A stretch of 64,000 nt of DNA from Salvia splendens (Eukaryota; Streptophyta; Magnoliopsida; Lamiales; Lamiaceae). A program made the translations under genes and the position numbers. Below are positions 1-12,536 of this stretch, one piece after another. Under the pieces are notes generated by a model. That model searched no databases. It had not been told where the DNA came from and saw only the letters and a program-made list of their open reading frames with translations. The stretch's first letter is position 1. Every line of letters begins with the position of its first letter. The stretch covers positions 2,212,257 through 2,276,256 of the forward strand of contig NC_056040.1 in assembly GCF_004379255.2 (NCBI RefSeq). The letters are read 5' to 3'.

Positions 1-3000
1 CCAGGTATACTCCTCCTCCTCAGAGTCTTTCCAGTTATCCCTCATCCCATTTGTGTTCCTACTGGATATATTTTTCTTGTGCTGTAGATCTAAGTCAAAA
101 TTTGCTGGCTCATGGGTAACATAGCTTTCTGATCCATGCTTCAGACCAAAACCATTCTTTTGATGTGGCATCCCAATCATATCACTGCTTGACTCATCCC
201 AGGTCCTGTCATATCCAGGCTCTTTAAGGTGTTCTGTCATCCTTCCACTTCCCAAGCCCGAATGCCCCAAAACACCAGAACCATAATCAGAATCCGCAAA
301 TGGTACACCAGAACTTTTCTCACTAACTGTATCACTTACTTGATCTCTTTGATGTTTCTCGATAGACTGTACGATTAAGCAGGCATCTATGTCAGATAAA
401 GTAACAAAGAAAAAACATCACGGATGTACAACTATTAATGAAGATGTCTGCAATGACGCACGGCCCATACCCTGCTGGTTTGCAGTCGCTGCCTTGCCTC
501 CAAATACTTAGGGTTTACATGAATGCTATGTGCAGGACGTTGAGCTTGTGATTCAGTTCTAGGAGCTGCTGAAACAGTAGCTGCAGAGGTGAATCCAAGC
601 TCCCTCTCAATCAGCTGAAGTGACTGTGGAGGGAAGACTCCCTTCCAGGTGCCAAAGAGGTGCCGCATACCTTGGTGTATTGAAGGATCGAGCTGTCTAT
701 ATGCCTTACAGAAGACCTAAAAAATAACCCAAAAGGAATAACTATATAAAAATATTGATGGAATCATGGAAATGAAAACAAGGAGGCATTCAGAAAGCCC
801 TCAACTAACCACAATAGGGCAAGGACAAATTGAGGTACAATAGAGAAGGTGTGTATAGTAATACCCATGTCTGTTTCCATTAATTTCAATTTAAATTGAT
901 AGTACTCCCTCCGTCCCACTCAAGATGTTCATCTCTCCTTTTTAGTTTGTCCCACTCGAGATGTCCACTTTCTATATTCGGAAATAAATCCCTCTCTCCT
1001 CTCTCCTCATTAAAATATTCACTACATTTTTCTCTCTACTTACTCCACCTAACAACTCCTCCTAAAATCCCGTGCCACTCAAGAATGTGGACATCTTGAG
1101 TGGGACGGAGAGAGTATAATTTAAAACAACTGTAAACTGAAAAACTACATAATGAGAATCTGTCCCAAGTGATGATAAGCAAGAAAAGAGATCACAAAAT
1201 CGGACCTCTGGTAATCTGGAAGCGAAGTGTTTTATGTAATCTCTCCCAATGTTTTTCACAATACTGTCTAGTAGATACAGAGATGGCAGTTTTTGCTCGC
1301 TAGGAACCTGCACATGATCAGAAATCAGGCACAATATCCTAAGTACAAATTAGAAGATAATGTAATTACTGAAGAACATCAGGCATAAAGCATGTACTAC
1401 CACAAAAAAAAATGTGCGATGACGTGCAATAAGAGCCAGATTATAATCGCTGAAAGCTCTAAAATGACCTAAAGACAGAAAATAGCCCATATTTTACTAC
1501 ATGATTCTCCAGATTGGAATTTAAAATAAGCTCGTATAGAGCCCATTTCATATTCGAAGTCATTTGGATGTCTCCAGAAACATAATTTTAACATCATAGT
1601 CTTTTGTAACCCTAGTCCCTAAACAAGGTAGATTTAGTAGGTAGGAAATTAAGTTTCACATGTGACAGCTAGTAGGCTATAAAAAATACCCAATAATGAG
1701 AGCAAATTGAAATGAGTATAACAGATTCAATTTGGAAGTGCCGAACAGTAAAAGTTGGAGACTTTGTTTAGAAAAATGACAATGATTGTACATGACTCAG
1801 AAGTCATTGCTAATAAATGCCATATGATCAATAACAATAGAGCACCATACTTCAACACAAATGAATAATAAATAAATTACAGTTCCTTTGGCTTCAAGCA
1901 GTCATCCCAATGGCAGGTCTTCAGAAAAGATTTGTACCCGCGGATAAATGTTGAATTGTAATCACATGGAGGCAACAAACAACTATGTGATAAATAGCTC
2001 ATCCATCTCACATGTACCAAGAGGTAGTATGTACAATTAAATGCAAAAAGGCCCACAACAAAACAAGGTACGCCAAATTCTTATGCGATTGAAAAGAAAG
2101 TCAATGTAGATCATTAACCAATACAATGAAGAAGAACTTCAGCTTGTAGTGTAACAACGATACCCCCAACTCCAAGCAGTGATAGAAAATAAGAAAATAA
2201 CCCAACAGCTATCTTAAGAAAAAACCATACAATTAGCATGAAAAAAACCAAGAGATCTCCTTGCCAAAAAAACATACTACTAAAAAAATGAAATTAAAGC
2301 TAAAGTCACGGACTCGCTGGACAAGGTTACATTTCAGTATGGGATGCCCGTTCAATTGCAACTATAATTCCAATTGTGGGATCAAATATTAAGTATAAAC
2401 ACAAAAAATGGCACGAAATCGTCCCATATCCATAAATCATGTAGATGTGATGGAATTCACATTAAGATGTAAAAAAATGGGCGAAATTCGTAGAGAATAC
2501 AAAACTTTCCGCAAATTAAAACTATATAGTATTTCACTACACACCATGCCACTTTCCATTAACAGCAACTAAATTACAACTACGCGTACTTACAATTCGA
2601 GCATCAGACATCACTAAATAGTAAATACAACCAGAAACAAAAAAAAAAACTTAAAAATTCAGAGTCACCTCAATAATATTGTTGCAGATAGCAGCTGCAA
2701 TGGCCTTGGCCGCAGGCAAACTCTCTCCGGCAATAATTGTCAGGTTGGTTATTATGGGCTTGGAATTGAAAGTCAGCTCAGCCAACGCAGTCTTGTACTG
2801 AGACACCAGTTCATGATGCAACTGCGCCGCTGGCTGATGTTGAAAGGGGCCCCGAACAGAATCGCTACTCTCCGAATCGCGGTCCCTCTGGGCCCTCGGG
2901 CCTCCTCCGACGGCAGGGTTCGAAACAGCTGGACGTTGCACAAATCCGGCACGGCCATTGGCGATTCGATCCGCTGCGGAAGGATCCTCTGTGAGCCTAG

Positions 3001-3070
3001 GCTTCTTCGGTCCCGGTTCTTTCGAAAGAGATCTATCAAACGATCTGCGTGTGCTCTCCATTTCCATCAA
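1..3070 (-). CDS. PCFS4: PCF11/PCFS4-like pre-mRNA cleavage and polyadenylation factor, 5' part
   Basis: Four coding exons read on the minus strand: 3070-2669, 1307-1206, 716-471 and 366 to beyond the left edge, about 372 residues so far. Exon 1 gives a charged N-terminus starting [11 protein letters not shown]. The CTD-interacting domain (CID) runs from the end of exon 1 through exon 3, with [19 protein letters not shown] and [20 protein letters not shown]. Exon 4 ends in the acidic SEEEEYTW seen in plant PCFS4 proteins. The family binds the RNA polymerase II C-terminal tail and couples 3' end cleavage to termination in the nucleus; Arabidopsis PCFS4 acts on FCA processing and flowering time (family knowledge). 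Exon 4 was started at 366 because the alternative acceptor near 390 hits a stop. The C-terminal zinc-finger part lies outside the window. Intron 1 is long (about 1.36 kb) and intron 2 holds a MITE. Confidence 0.9.
903..1116. mobile_element. Stowaway-type MITE in PCFS4 intron 2
   Basis: Terminal inverted repeats CTCCCTCCGTCCCACTCAAG and its complement near 1092-1114 flank about 170 bp of T-rich DNA, with TA on both sides. This is the hallmark of Tc1/mariner-derived Stowaway elements. It lies between coding exons 2 and 3 of the PCFS4-like gene and carries no open frame of its own. Confidence 0.85.
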
Positions 3071-5138
3071 CGATTAAAACTGTCCTAGATCTACAACACT
3101 CTTTGTCATTTCCAACCCTAGAGCTACACAGTACTCAAAACAAATACAAAAAATGAAGAACTAATACATTCAAATCACAATTCGAGAAACTACCAAAGAA
3201 TTACAAAATCAAAATCCACAGATGCGAAGAACGAATTTCTAACAGTACAAGCGGATTATACACATCGAAACATCAAGGAATTATGCATATCCGAGAGTGA
3301 ATTCCGGGAAAATTGAATCTCCGGCGAAGAAGAGGGGGGCTAGAGAGAGAAAGAGACAAGGATAGGGTTTTTTGGGGGTTGAGTAGTAGTGATTGGGAAT
3401 TGGAATTTTGAAAAACTGATTAAATCTGAGAATATGGGCTGCTTACGTTAGAAATGCATCGATTGGGCCAAGACCAAAACAATTAAAATGTTAATTTTAT
3501 GGAGTGATAATAAATTGAAAGTTTGTGAAATTATTGTAACGTTTCAAATAATACAAAATTAAAAAAAGTTCATGCATTAACTAAGTAACTTTGTAGGGAG
3601 GATTATCATTTAAATCATAATTTTTTTATTAATTAATGATCGGTCTCATAACTTTTGAAATTGGAATATAAAACTATAGTAGTAATTTCTACACGGGTCA
3701 AAATCGAGATTGACGTTGCACAAAACTAAATTATTTCAATTAAATCAATGGTATTCTAATCAACAATCAAATTTTTATGGTGTCATTTTATCCAAAACAA
3801 CAATTTTTTTTTATCAAAGAGCGTCGTTTTATCGTAACATCATACTATTTGATTTTGTCATATTACTTTGCTTAAATCTTATGAGACCGTTTCGAAAAAT
3901 GGAAAGTTCAAATAGACTCTCAAAGGACGCGAAATTATGAATACATTTTCTTCCCTTCTAATTTTAGTGTTCTATTTTGCAAAATCCTCAGATTTAATGC
4001 TAATATTATTTACTGTATAAAAATTCATGTGTGTTATGTGCATATTTATATGCACTTACTACGCACAAATGTATTGGCATAAGTATTAACATATACTACT
4101 AATCATGGTCAATTAAGGCATACTTGTATGAGTGAAAATTGGGTGGCGGACCTTGATTAACTATAACTACTGAAATTATAGAATTTAACTAATTCATAAT
4201 TAATATAAGTAAGCTGTAGAATTCGATATGTTAATGTATGATAAAATGACCAAAACTGGACATAATAGAGCGTCTTTGATACACAATCAACTCATACAAA
4301 TTGGATAAATCTTTAGGCAAAAATTCCATCACTTTTTAAAATGGTTAATTGTTGGATTTAACTTAACATTTACATCTTTTGTAATATTCATACATTTTTT
4401 TCCGATTGTAATTGAAAAAATTAATACTTTTTATACATTTGCAATTTTTCACTCCCATTCTTTTTCCCAGCAAGTAACATTTTTACGGAAAAAAAGTGGC
4501 CCACTTGTTTCTCACAACGAAACATGAACAAAAAATAATGTAACATATTGGCATATGCACTTGATTTCATTAGCCTCCACGTTATATATTTAACATATAT
4601 ACTGAAATCGCATACAAAAAATTGTGAATTGTTTTTTTTCTGTAGAAAAGTTATCAAAAATATCCATCTGTAAGTACAAAATCACTAAATAAATTAACAA
4701 TGATATGAACACAATTTCGTTTCTGGATTTAATTGATGTACATAGACAAATTCATTTAAATGACTAGTAAAAGGAATTGCAATTTCTCAGAGTACCTTCA
4801 GAATGATAACACCTCCTTCAACTTTCGCAAAAATGTCAGTTCCTCAATAATTTCAACTAACTTTTATGTACACAAGAACACCTGAGACAAGCACAAGAAG
4901 ACTCTGACGTTAGATCGGAGAATTTTCGCACAGCTTTCGTCCATTTGCATTTTATAACACCTCGAAATAAATCCAGCAGGAAGTTGAGCTAGATTAATAG
5001 TACCGAGAAAAGACATCAAGAAGTTCAAGTTTTGAAGATAGACAACCTTGCAGTCCGAGCAGTATCTTTAGTGCTAGAAAATTGATCAGAAGAATCCATG
5101 CAGAAAATGAGATGAGCTTTTAATGATGTCCAAAATCT
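3071..5138. other. Intergenic DNA between PCFS4-like gene and CTR1
   Basis: Holds the 5' UTR and promoter of the PCFS4-like gene (AG-rich leader up to about 3370) and, at the right, the probable 3' UTR of CTR1. The middle is AT-rich with no supported gene. Short open frames here have no recognisable protein features. Confidence 0.6.
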
Positions 5139-8100
5139 TCAAGTCAGTTCTCCACGGCTTGCTGGTTTGGTTCTCGAAGGAGACTTAATTAGTGGTGCCA
5201 AAGATTCCATAATACTGGAAAAGGAGGGCCGTTTCCAGGGCTCACTGCAATTTTATTGATAAGGTCAGAATGAACTATCCATCCTAACAGTTAAGAAACT
5301 AAACAATTATGTGGATGGGTGCGTGAGGGTGGTTTTGCGTTTGTGTTCCTATAAGATGTATATTAGGAAAGAAGAATTAATATTTCCATAAAGTTTCTTA
5401 GGCTTCCATTTGGATACGAAACAAAGTAACTACTACAGTTTAGCTACTAAAATAAACTTGTACTATATTCCAAACATCAGATCGTATACTCACTTAGCCC
5501 AGCAAGATATGATTATGGCTGCAACTTGAGGATTCATATCCTCGGGAATTTCAAGCCTCTTTCCTTTAAAACCAACTGCTGCTACAACCTGAATGGCAGA
5601 CGGTAAAGCTAAATCTCCCATTTTATTCGGGCTTAAAAAAATTTATAAAAAATGATGACAACAACGAAAGAAATTATTAGTATTTGGATCTAACTGCCGA
5701 CACAAAGATGGAATTGCCACAGTTATGTATGACTTTAAAGCAAGTTCACCAACCTGTGCAGGATTCAAGTTACCCCATGGTTGCTGCAAGGTTGCAAGCT
5801 CCCATAAAATCACACCAAAACTGTACACGTCTGATTTTTCATTTGATGGTTCATCGCGGAGGACTTCAGGTGCCATCCACTCAGGCTATCAGAAAATAAA
5901 ATAACTTTCTCATTAATTAATGAAAGCCCTCCAAAACAAGAAAAAGCTCAAGGAATCAGATCATTGCAAAAAAGCAACCGACTTACAGTCCCAGCAGCAG
6001 ACTTGGAAGAAAGAAATGTGTTTGCTTTAAAACGGGAAAGACCAAAATCACAAACCTGATGCAGACATTTTAAAGGTGAGATTCCATGCAAAAGAAGGAA
6101 ATAATTGAAAAGGATAGACAAGATTGGTTGATAGAGCATAAAATCCTGTATGAAGGACACTTTGAGTAAGAAGGTATGCCAATTACAGTGAGTCGAGGAG
6201 CATTGAAGGTTTAAGGTCAAATAGAAATCTTTAGTTTTTTATCCCAGAAAAAAATACACAAGTAAGCTTAATGTATAACCATGTGAAAACAGGATTTTCA
6301 CATACCACGTGAATATTGCCCATAAAAGTTCAAAGCCTCGCATAATAATCAGTTATCATCAAAAACAATAATGAACTCACAACATTAGATGATTAGAGTT
6401 AGTATTGAAATAGATCCATAGCATGTCTATCAACCTCCTCAGTCACAACATCAGAAGTATCCATCCTTGAGATTGCCCATTTTTCATACCTTAACAGTAA
6501 ACTTTATGTCGACTAAAAGATTGGGAGATTTCAAGTCTCTATGAACAATGGGAGGGTTGTGCTTGTGAAGATAATTCATCCCCTTTGCCTGTAGGAGAAA
6601 ATCATCACCAGTCAAATCTCCCAAAAATACTAAACTGAAAAGGTGGGGGACGGGCTTGCTACAATACTAACAAAGCAAATTGAACACAAACCACATCATA
6701 AGCCATACTCAACCGACGTCTCTCATCCAACATCTCTCTTGTACCATGTTTATGCAAAAGTCTATACAGGCTACCTCTGGGGTGAAGATAAACACATTAA
6801 CAGTTAGAACACTGCAAGACACGCTATGATAACTAAGGTATTTATATCTGGAGTTCAAATGAAAAACTAATACCTGGATAAATATTCTGTTATGATGGAC
6901 AAGTTTGGTGGCTCTGTCACAGCTCCCATAAGGAGCACTATATTAGGATGACGCAATCTTTTCATGATTGCCACCTGCCGCAGTGAAAAGATCAAGTAAC
7001 GGATGAACAAGGCAGGTTGCAATAAAGATTAGAGGGAAACAGCATGTATACCTCTCGTAAAAATTCCTTGAACCTCTCTGCATGAAAATCTTGTTCCATA
7101 AGAATTTTCACGGCTACATCCTGGAAGAAAAAACTCTTAATATAAATACCGATTACTATATATAGGGAGAATAAGATTCTCATTTCATAGAGATTACACA
7201 TCACAGAAACATGGGATAGAATCAAACTTCCAATTTAACAAAAGAGTGGTGTGACCAGCTCAAGTCACAAACAAACAGCATTACAAATTTACATGTCAGG
7301 TCTCTTCTAACAATTGGAAGGATAAATATCATACCGAATCATTCCATTCAGCACGATGAACTGTACCAAAAGAACCTACAGATAAAAAATCATAAGGCAA
7401 ACAATTAAATAAACGCCAGAGTACCACCTTCCCAAGTTCCAAAATAAAACGAATTAAGACCATACACTACACAAATTTTTGCAACCACCAGACATGAGTA
7501 CCTGCCCCAATTCTCTCCTTTATAACTAGATCATCCCAGTGAATCTTCAGCTCTTCGATATCAAAGGCTAGTTCAGCACTTGATTTGGTTTGAAATAACA
7601 TATTTCCACCAATAGACCTCCAATCCTTATTTCCATTTCCTCTGGGACCTGGCAAACCATTATGTCGGACTGCAGGAGGGGGCTTTAAAGGTGTTGAACC
7701 TATTAATTTGCCTGTAGAGTTTAAAGCATGATAAGCATTAGATGGTTGGAAAAGCAATGGTAGTAATTCCATGCATCCAAAAGTTTGGGGTAGGTGGGGG
7801 GGGGGGCATACGAGAAACTTCCTCCTCCTTACTTAAGCTTGGAGGAGTGCCAGTCCTGTCATCATTAATCTTCTCTGATTGTCTAGGGAATAAGGGATCA
7901 CCAGCACCAGCATCAGTAACAGGTCCAGCTATCAACAGCCACCAAAAAAATGAAAACGAGAAAGAGGACCAGAAAAAAGAATTCTAAAGTAGGAACAATT
8001 CAATGCTCAAGAGCTAAAGACACTAAACCCACAGAACTGACCATAGAATCAAATTACAGGGATCAAGCAATAAGAGCCATAGTACATGTCCACCAGGATA

Positions 8101-11100
8101 TCACAGAACAGATAACGAATAAATGCTGCTTTGCACGGAGCAAGATTTTATAAAGATTTTGCAATGTTTACCACCTGATCCAATTGCAGGTCATTTCTGA
8201 ATCTTGATAAATTAGAATGATTGTTTTCATACTTTGTGAGCAAAAGATTTTACTGTTGAGATTCTGCCTAATGTATTCATATATAACTGATGTCAGGATT
8301 ACTCTTTAAAACTTAAGGTAGTATAAAGAATGGAACAAAACCAGAAGGTAAAATCTCATTGAATGTGATCCTCGAGCAATGTTAGTGAACTCGAGCAAGT
8401 TGAAAAAGCAGTTATACTGATAGCCAAGAAAGGCTGGCGAGACTTTCCAAAAGATAAGCAAATGCACATGAAAGGTCAATTTAATAGAAAATCACCTGCT
8501 AATGACTCATCAAATATCTGGTTAAGCGATTGGAATTCCAAGAAGTACTGTTTTGCCAGCAACCTGAAGTCAATTGTAGGCTCCACCTTCTTGGATCGCG
8601 GAAAACGCAGTGGAGAAGAAATTGAGATGGTAGACGGACCATTTGACATTGAATCGGGATCACTTAAGCATCCTGGTTTCTCAATAAGATCAATAAGATA
8701 CTCCCTGGTTTCAAACATGATTAAGACAGTTAGCAACCATACACTGCGAATGAATTTTACTAACAGCACTGACAGCACACATGATATTTAGTTTTTTTTC
8801 TCTCTTTAGGATGTTTAGACAGTGGAGGCTCCATTTGTCAAATTTCACTTCTTCAACTGACAGAAAGGGAATAATTAATAAAGTAAGAGCATACTAAGCA
8901 GTGACATCACTATCAACAAATTACCATTAATAAATTAACAGATATGCTGTGAAGCCAAGAGTCCACTCTATTCAGCAACAATACAATGCTAATTCTAAAG
9001 ATCTTAGTATAAGCCTCTCAAATTTGAAGCACCCAACTTTTGGATATGAACTAGGGAAGCAGCAGCTTGACTAAAATGAATGCAACACATAAAGGAATAA
9101 GAAATACCTGTCCAGCTCAAAACGAACCAGACATGAGGAACCATCTTCTCGATTACAAAATTTACATCCTTTCGCAATCCGACATGGTAGTCCGATAATG
9201 TCAGCTAAAACCTGCCAAATAATAATAATAGATGAGTTTCCATGGAAAACAATCTTTGATAGAGATATTTAAGGTCGGCTTTTCTCTTCTCAGGATTCAG
9301 TTTTTAAAAGCAAAGACCTATGCTCATTCTCTTAGGACATAGCCAAGATAACTACTTCTGGTATATGGGGTATCTAGGTCAAACACATGTCTGTTAGAAC
9401 TACAAAAAAAATATGAGAGAAAACAAGAACAAGAGAATGCAAAGTGTAGAGAGCATACTTTGAATAGTAACGATCTGTGCTTGCATAGGCCCACAGACAC
9501 ACTGCCAATCGGTAGAACAACTGACCCCAAGCAATCTTTCAAGTTATCACTATGCTGTTTCCATATCTTAATTAAGTCCTCTTCCCCATTAGAAGCTGCA
9601 TGCCTAAGAAAAAAGAAAACATAATTACAACACGAACTGGTTTGCTGGAATGCTTCAGAAGGAACTTCAAGTGCTCACCCCATATGAGTGCAAACTATCT
9701 TTGCAAGCTGGTCAACAACTTCGTTGGCTGTAAGGCTACTAGATGACTTTGTATGAATCTGGTTTTGTAACTCTCTCAAGCTAGGATCAACACGTCTGTC
9801 AACTACAATCACTTCAACAGAAGACATAGTGGCAGGATCAATAGCCTTCATTGAATCAAGAGATGGAATTCGGCCACTTTCCTGAAGATCAGAGCATACA
9901 GCCCAGACATATGGATCCATCCCATGGATGGAGTAAAATCCGTCAGGTATTTTGTCGTAGTATGATAAACAGCCATTTACCTGAAGAAAACAACTATATG
10001 AATTTGGATGTCCCAATAAAGTAGAAAAGTGATGCAGAATTTGTTAGCCATATCATTTATTACATTAAAGTAAAGCCACAATAATATGCGCCATGTGAAT
10101 ATATTCAAGATCAGTGCATATCTCGATTTCTTTATGCAGTCTTTAACCTAGATCGCCATTCAACAAATACGTGGTCTTAATTCTCAAATCAGGAGATTAA
10201 TCCTGACCATTCATGACAACTACTCCATGTCACAGAGAATTCCTAATAAAGAAAGACGAGATGGTCCTTACTAAAAGGTTATACACCTGGAACCCCGGGC
10301 AACTTTACCTAATACAGAAATCACTTCTTTTATTGCATGTATCAAGCAAAATTGGTTACCAGCTAAAATACGATAGAATACAGCACTGTCAGGCTCTATT
10401 TTGAATTTATTATGTTGCCTTTTGGGTAAACATGCTGCATTTGTTTTTATTATTGACGGAAACACTCACTAATACAGATATCAGATGTCCTTATAATATG
10501 ACCTTATTCACTAGTGCCAATCGACACCCCATTTAATTAATTGTCATATACGGTGCTAATGACATAATGTACATGCTACAAATTTGGCTGGACATGATGG
10601 TGAATAAAACAAACTCTTACTTTCAAAAGATACTGATTGAACTTTGAAGATAGAAAACAGTCAAAGACACTAAAAGACAAGTCACCCAATTTACTTCGGA
10701 TAGTGTATTGCAGTTGATCTTCATAAACTTAATGATTAAAAGTTTCTGACACAAACTTGACATTTCCAAAAGGTTTTACACCAACAATCTAGCTGTATCT
10801 TTTTCACAAAATAATCTTGAACGGATTCCTTGATAAAGATACATGCAAGAAGGAGAAGCACACGACTATTTGACAGATGTTTAGATAGCGAAAGCAAATG
10901 TTCAAAAATAAATTTAGCTGTGCTAAAAACAAACAAAGTTTGCACTGAATACCCATCCACAAAATTTTCTCACATTAGGTATGAGAGATTCATTGTATGT
11001 CAAAGCTTGAAAAGCTAAGTCTATTTCTGCACACCTCAGTCTTTCAAGTCAGTAATAAGTGTATTCATTTCATGTATAAACAAAGTTAAAATGTTTGTGG

Positions 11101-12162
11101 CAGTTGAATTAGGGCATTCTGGGGGCACTCTTGTTTTGGACATTCAATTCGTACACTTATCTTGCATACAAACACGCGTAACTTTGACGGTCCAGAATCT
11201 AAAATTTCAGGTAAATGTTATACCAACCGGGAACTTCTGCAAATGCGATACAACCCCCTGTCACTGCTCGACTTGACACTCATATCCCTCATGCCGAAGT
11301 GTAGTAAGTTACTAAGTACTACTATTATTTTCAAACTATCAGAACTAATTCTTGGTTAATTCCACCAATTGTCACTTCCCAGCTTATCTTTCATTACCTA
11401 ATTGGCCTTTCACTAGCCATAGAACTACTATCATGCAATCACTTGTTTGGCACATTTGTATTCATCAAACATAACTGGACTCAAACACATGCATAATAAA
11501 ACGTTTGGCGGAACATGATCTTTAAACCCTAGGACAATAAGTGTCGTTCACATTACCCAGAATCGGTGAGAAATAGCATCCGCGGAAGAAGAAGGGCGGT
11601 AAGCAGATTCATCCGGCGCCGGATCCAACAAATTAGGGTCATCAGCACAGGTGGCTTCGGAGGAGAGGCGAAGAGCCAACGCCAGCTGCAATTGGTAGCT
11701 CTCCTCCGTCTGCTGCGCCCAGCTCTTCCGAGACGAGCTCCTTCCCGATGCCTCCGCCGCCTTCACCCTCAAATCACTGCCGCCGTCGCTGAAATGACTA
11801 AAAACCCCCTCCGGATTCGACAGCGAGGGCGGGTAATAGTCCCCCGAGATCGAGCTCTCGCCGAAGCTGCTACCACTCGACTGCCTCTGCAAGCCGAAGG
11901 AGCCGCCGGCGAACGAGGTCGCTCCGATCCGGCTCTGCTGCGAAATCATCCGCTGATCGATCGCGTCCCAGTCGTATGCGGCGGCCGATCCACCTATTCG
12001 GTCGGATTTGAGCTTGCTAGTGTCGGCGGAGTGCGATTCGTAGTAGTAGGGCTGCGGAGGCGGGTTGGCGGCTGAGAATTTGGGCGGCGCGGGGAGGAAG
12101 GGCGGGTCGTCGGGAATTTGGCTCAGCAAGGTGTAATTGGAGCGGCGGCCGGGCATTTCCAT
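5139..12162 (-). CDS. CTR1: CTR1 Raf-like MAPKKK, negative regulator of ethylene signalling
   Basis: Fifteen exons on the minus strand: 12162-11557, 9980-9679, 9603-9459, 9211-9108, 8704-8496, 7928-7502, 7375-7335, 7120-7052, 6974-6874, 6776-6692, 6588-6490, 6055-5987, 5885-5754, 5588-5494, 5244-5139. The start [15 protein letters not shown] is the characteristic CTR1 N-terminus. [19 protein letters not shown] opens the EDR1-type regulatory domain. The kinase domain (about residues 585-850) shows [37 protein letters not shown] and [23 protein letters not shown]1 acts with ethylene receptors at the ER and phosphorylates EIN2 to block the response (family knowledge). The exons sum to 2590 nt, one base more than a multiple of three. 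The surplus sits in an 11-G run at 7796-7806 in exon 6, where the upstream frame ends early and the frame of the rest of the protein takes over. With a 10-base run the product would be 862 residues (Arabidopsis 821). Either a sequencing error or a real lesion. Confidence 0.93.
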
Positions 12163-12536
12163 TGGAATTGAGGCAGTAAATGCATGAGATCGGAATTCAT
12201 TGAATTTGAAGCACCGCCATGGTAGAGAGGTTTTCAATTTCTACGCTTTTTGGTGAAGATTTCGTCTGTTTGTTTGTTTCTCTCTCCTACTTTCCGCCTC
12301 GCGATTGTCGGAAAGTGGGATGATTCAGTTAAATGGCGTAATCCTATTATTCTATTTTCAGGGCAACTTTTTCAACCTTCAGCTACTTACTTAAATGAGA
12401 TGTCCCAATATTTTTTTAATATGTAATTATTGTGAAAATCATGAATTTTTTTTATTATACAATTTACAAAAAATTAACCTAAAATAATAAAATTATGTTT
12501 TTTTGTTGTCATATTTATTAATGTTACTTGATAAAG
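12163..12536. promoter_or_regulatory. CTR1 5' UTR and proximal promoter region
   Basis: The stretch between the CTR1 start codon and the copia relic. It contains the pyrimidine-rich leader on the minus strand (TCTCTC-type runs as AG on that strand near 12270-12300) and AT-rich DNA. I see no unambiguous TATA box. The element upstream limits the native promoter to a few hundred bases unless the insertion is tolerated. Confidence 0.45.

Noticed and set aside
8462..8791. Plus-strand open frame of 109 codons
   Set aside because: Antisense to CTR1 exon 5, whose minus-strand frame is clearly conserved.
11566..12075. Plus-strand open frame of 169 codons opposite CTR1 exon 1
   Set aside because: Antisense shadow of the GC-rich first exon. 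Arg-rich low-complexity product.
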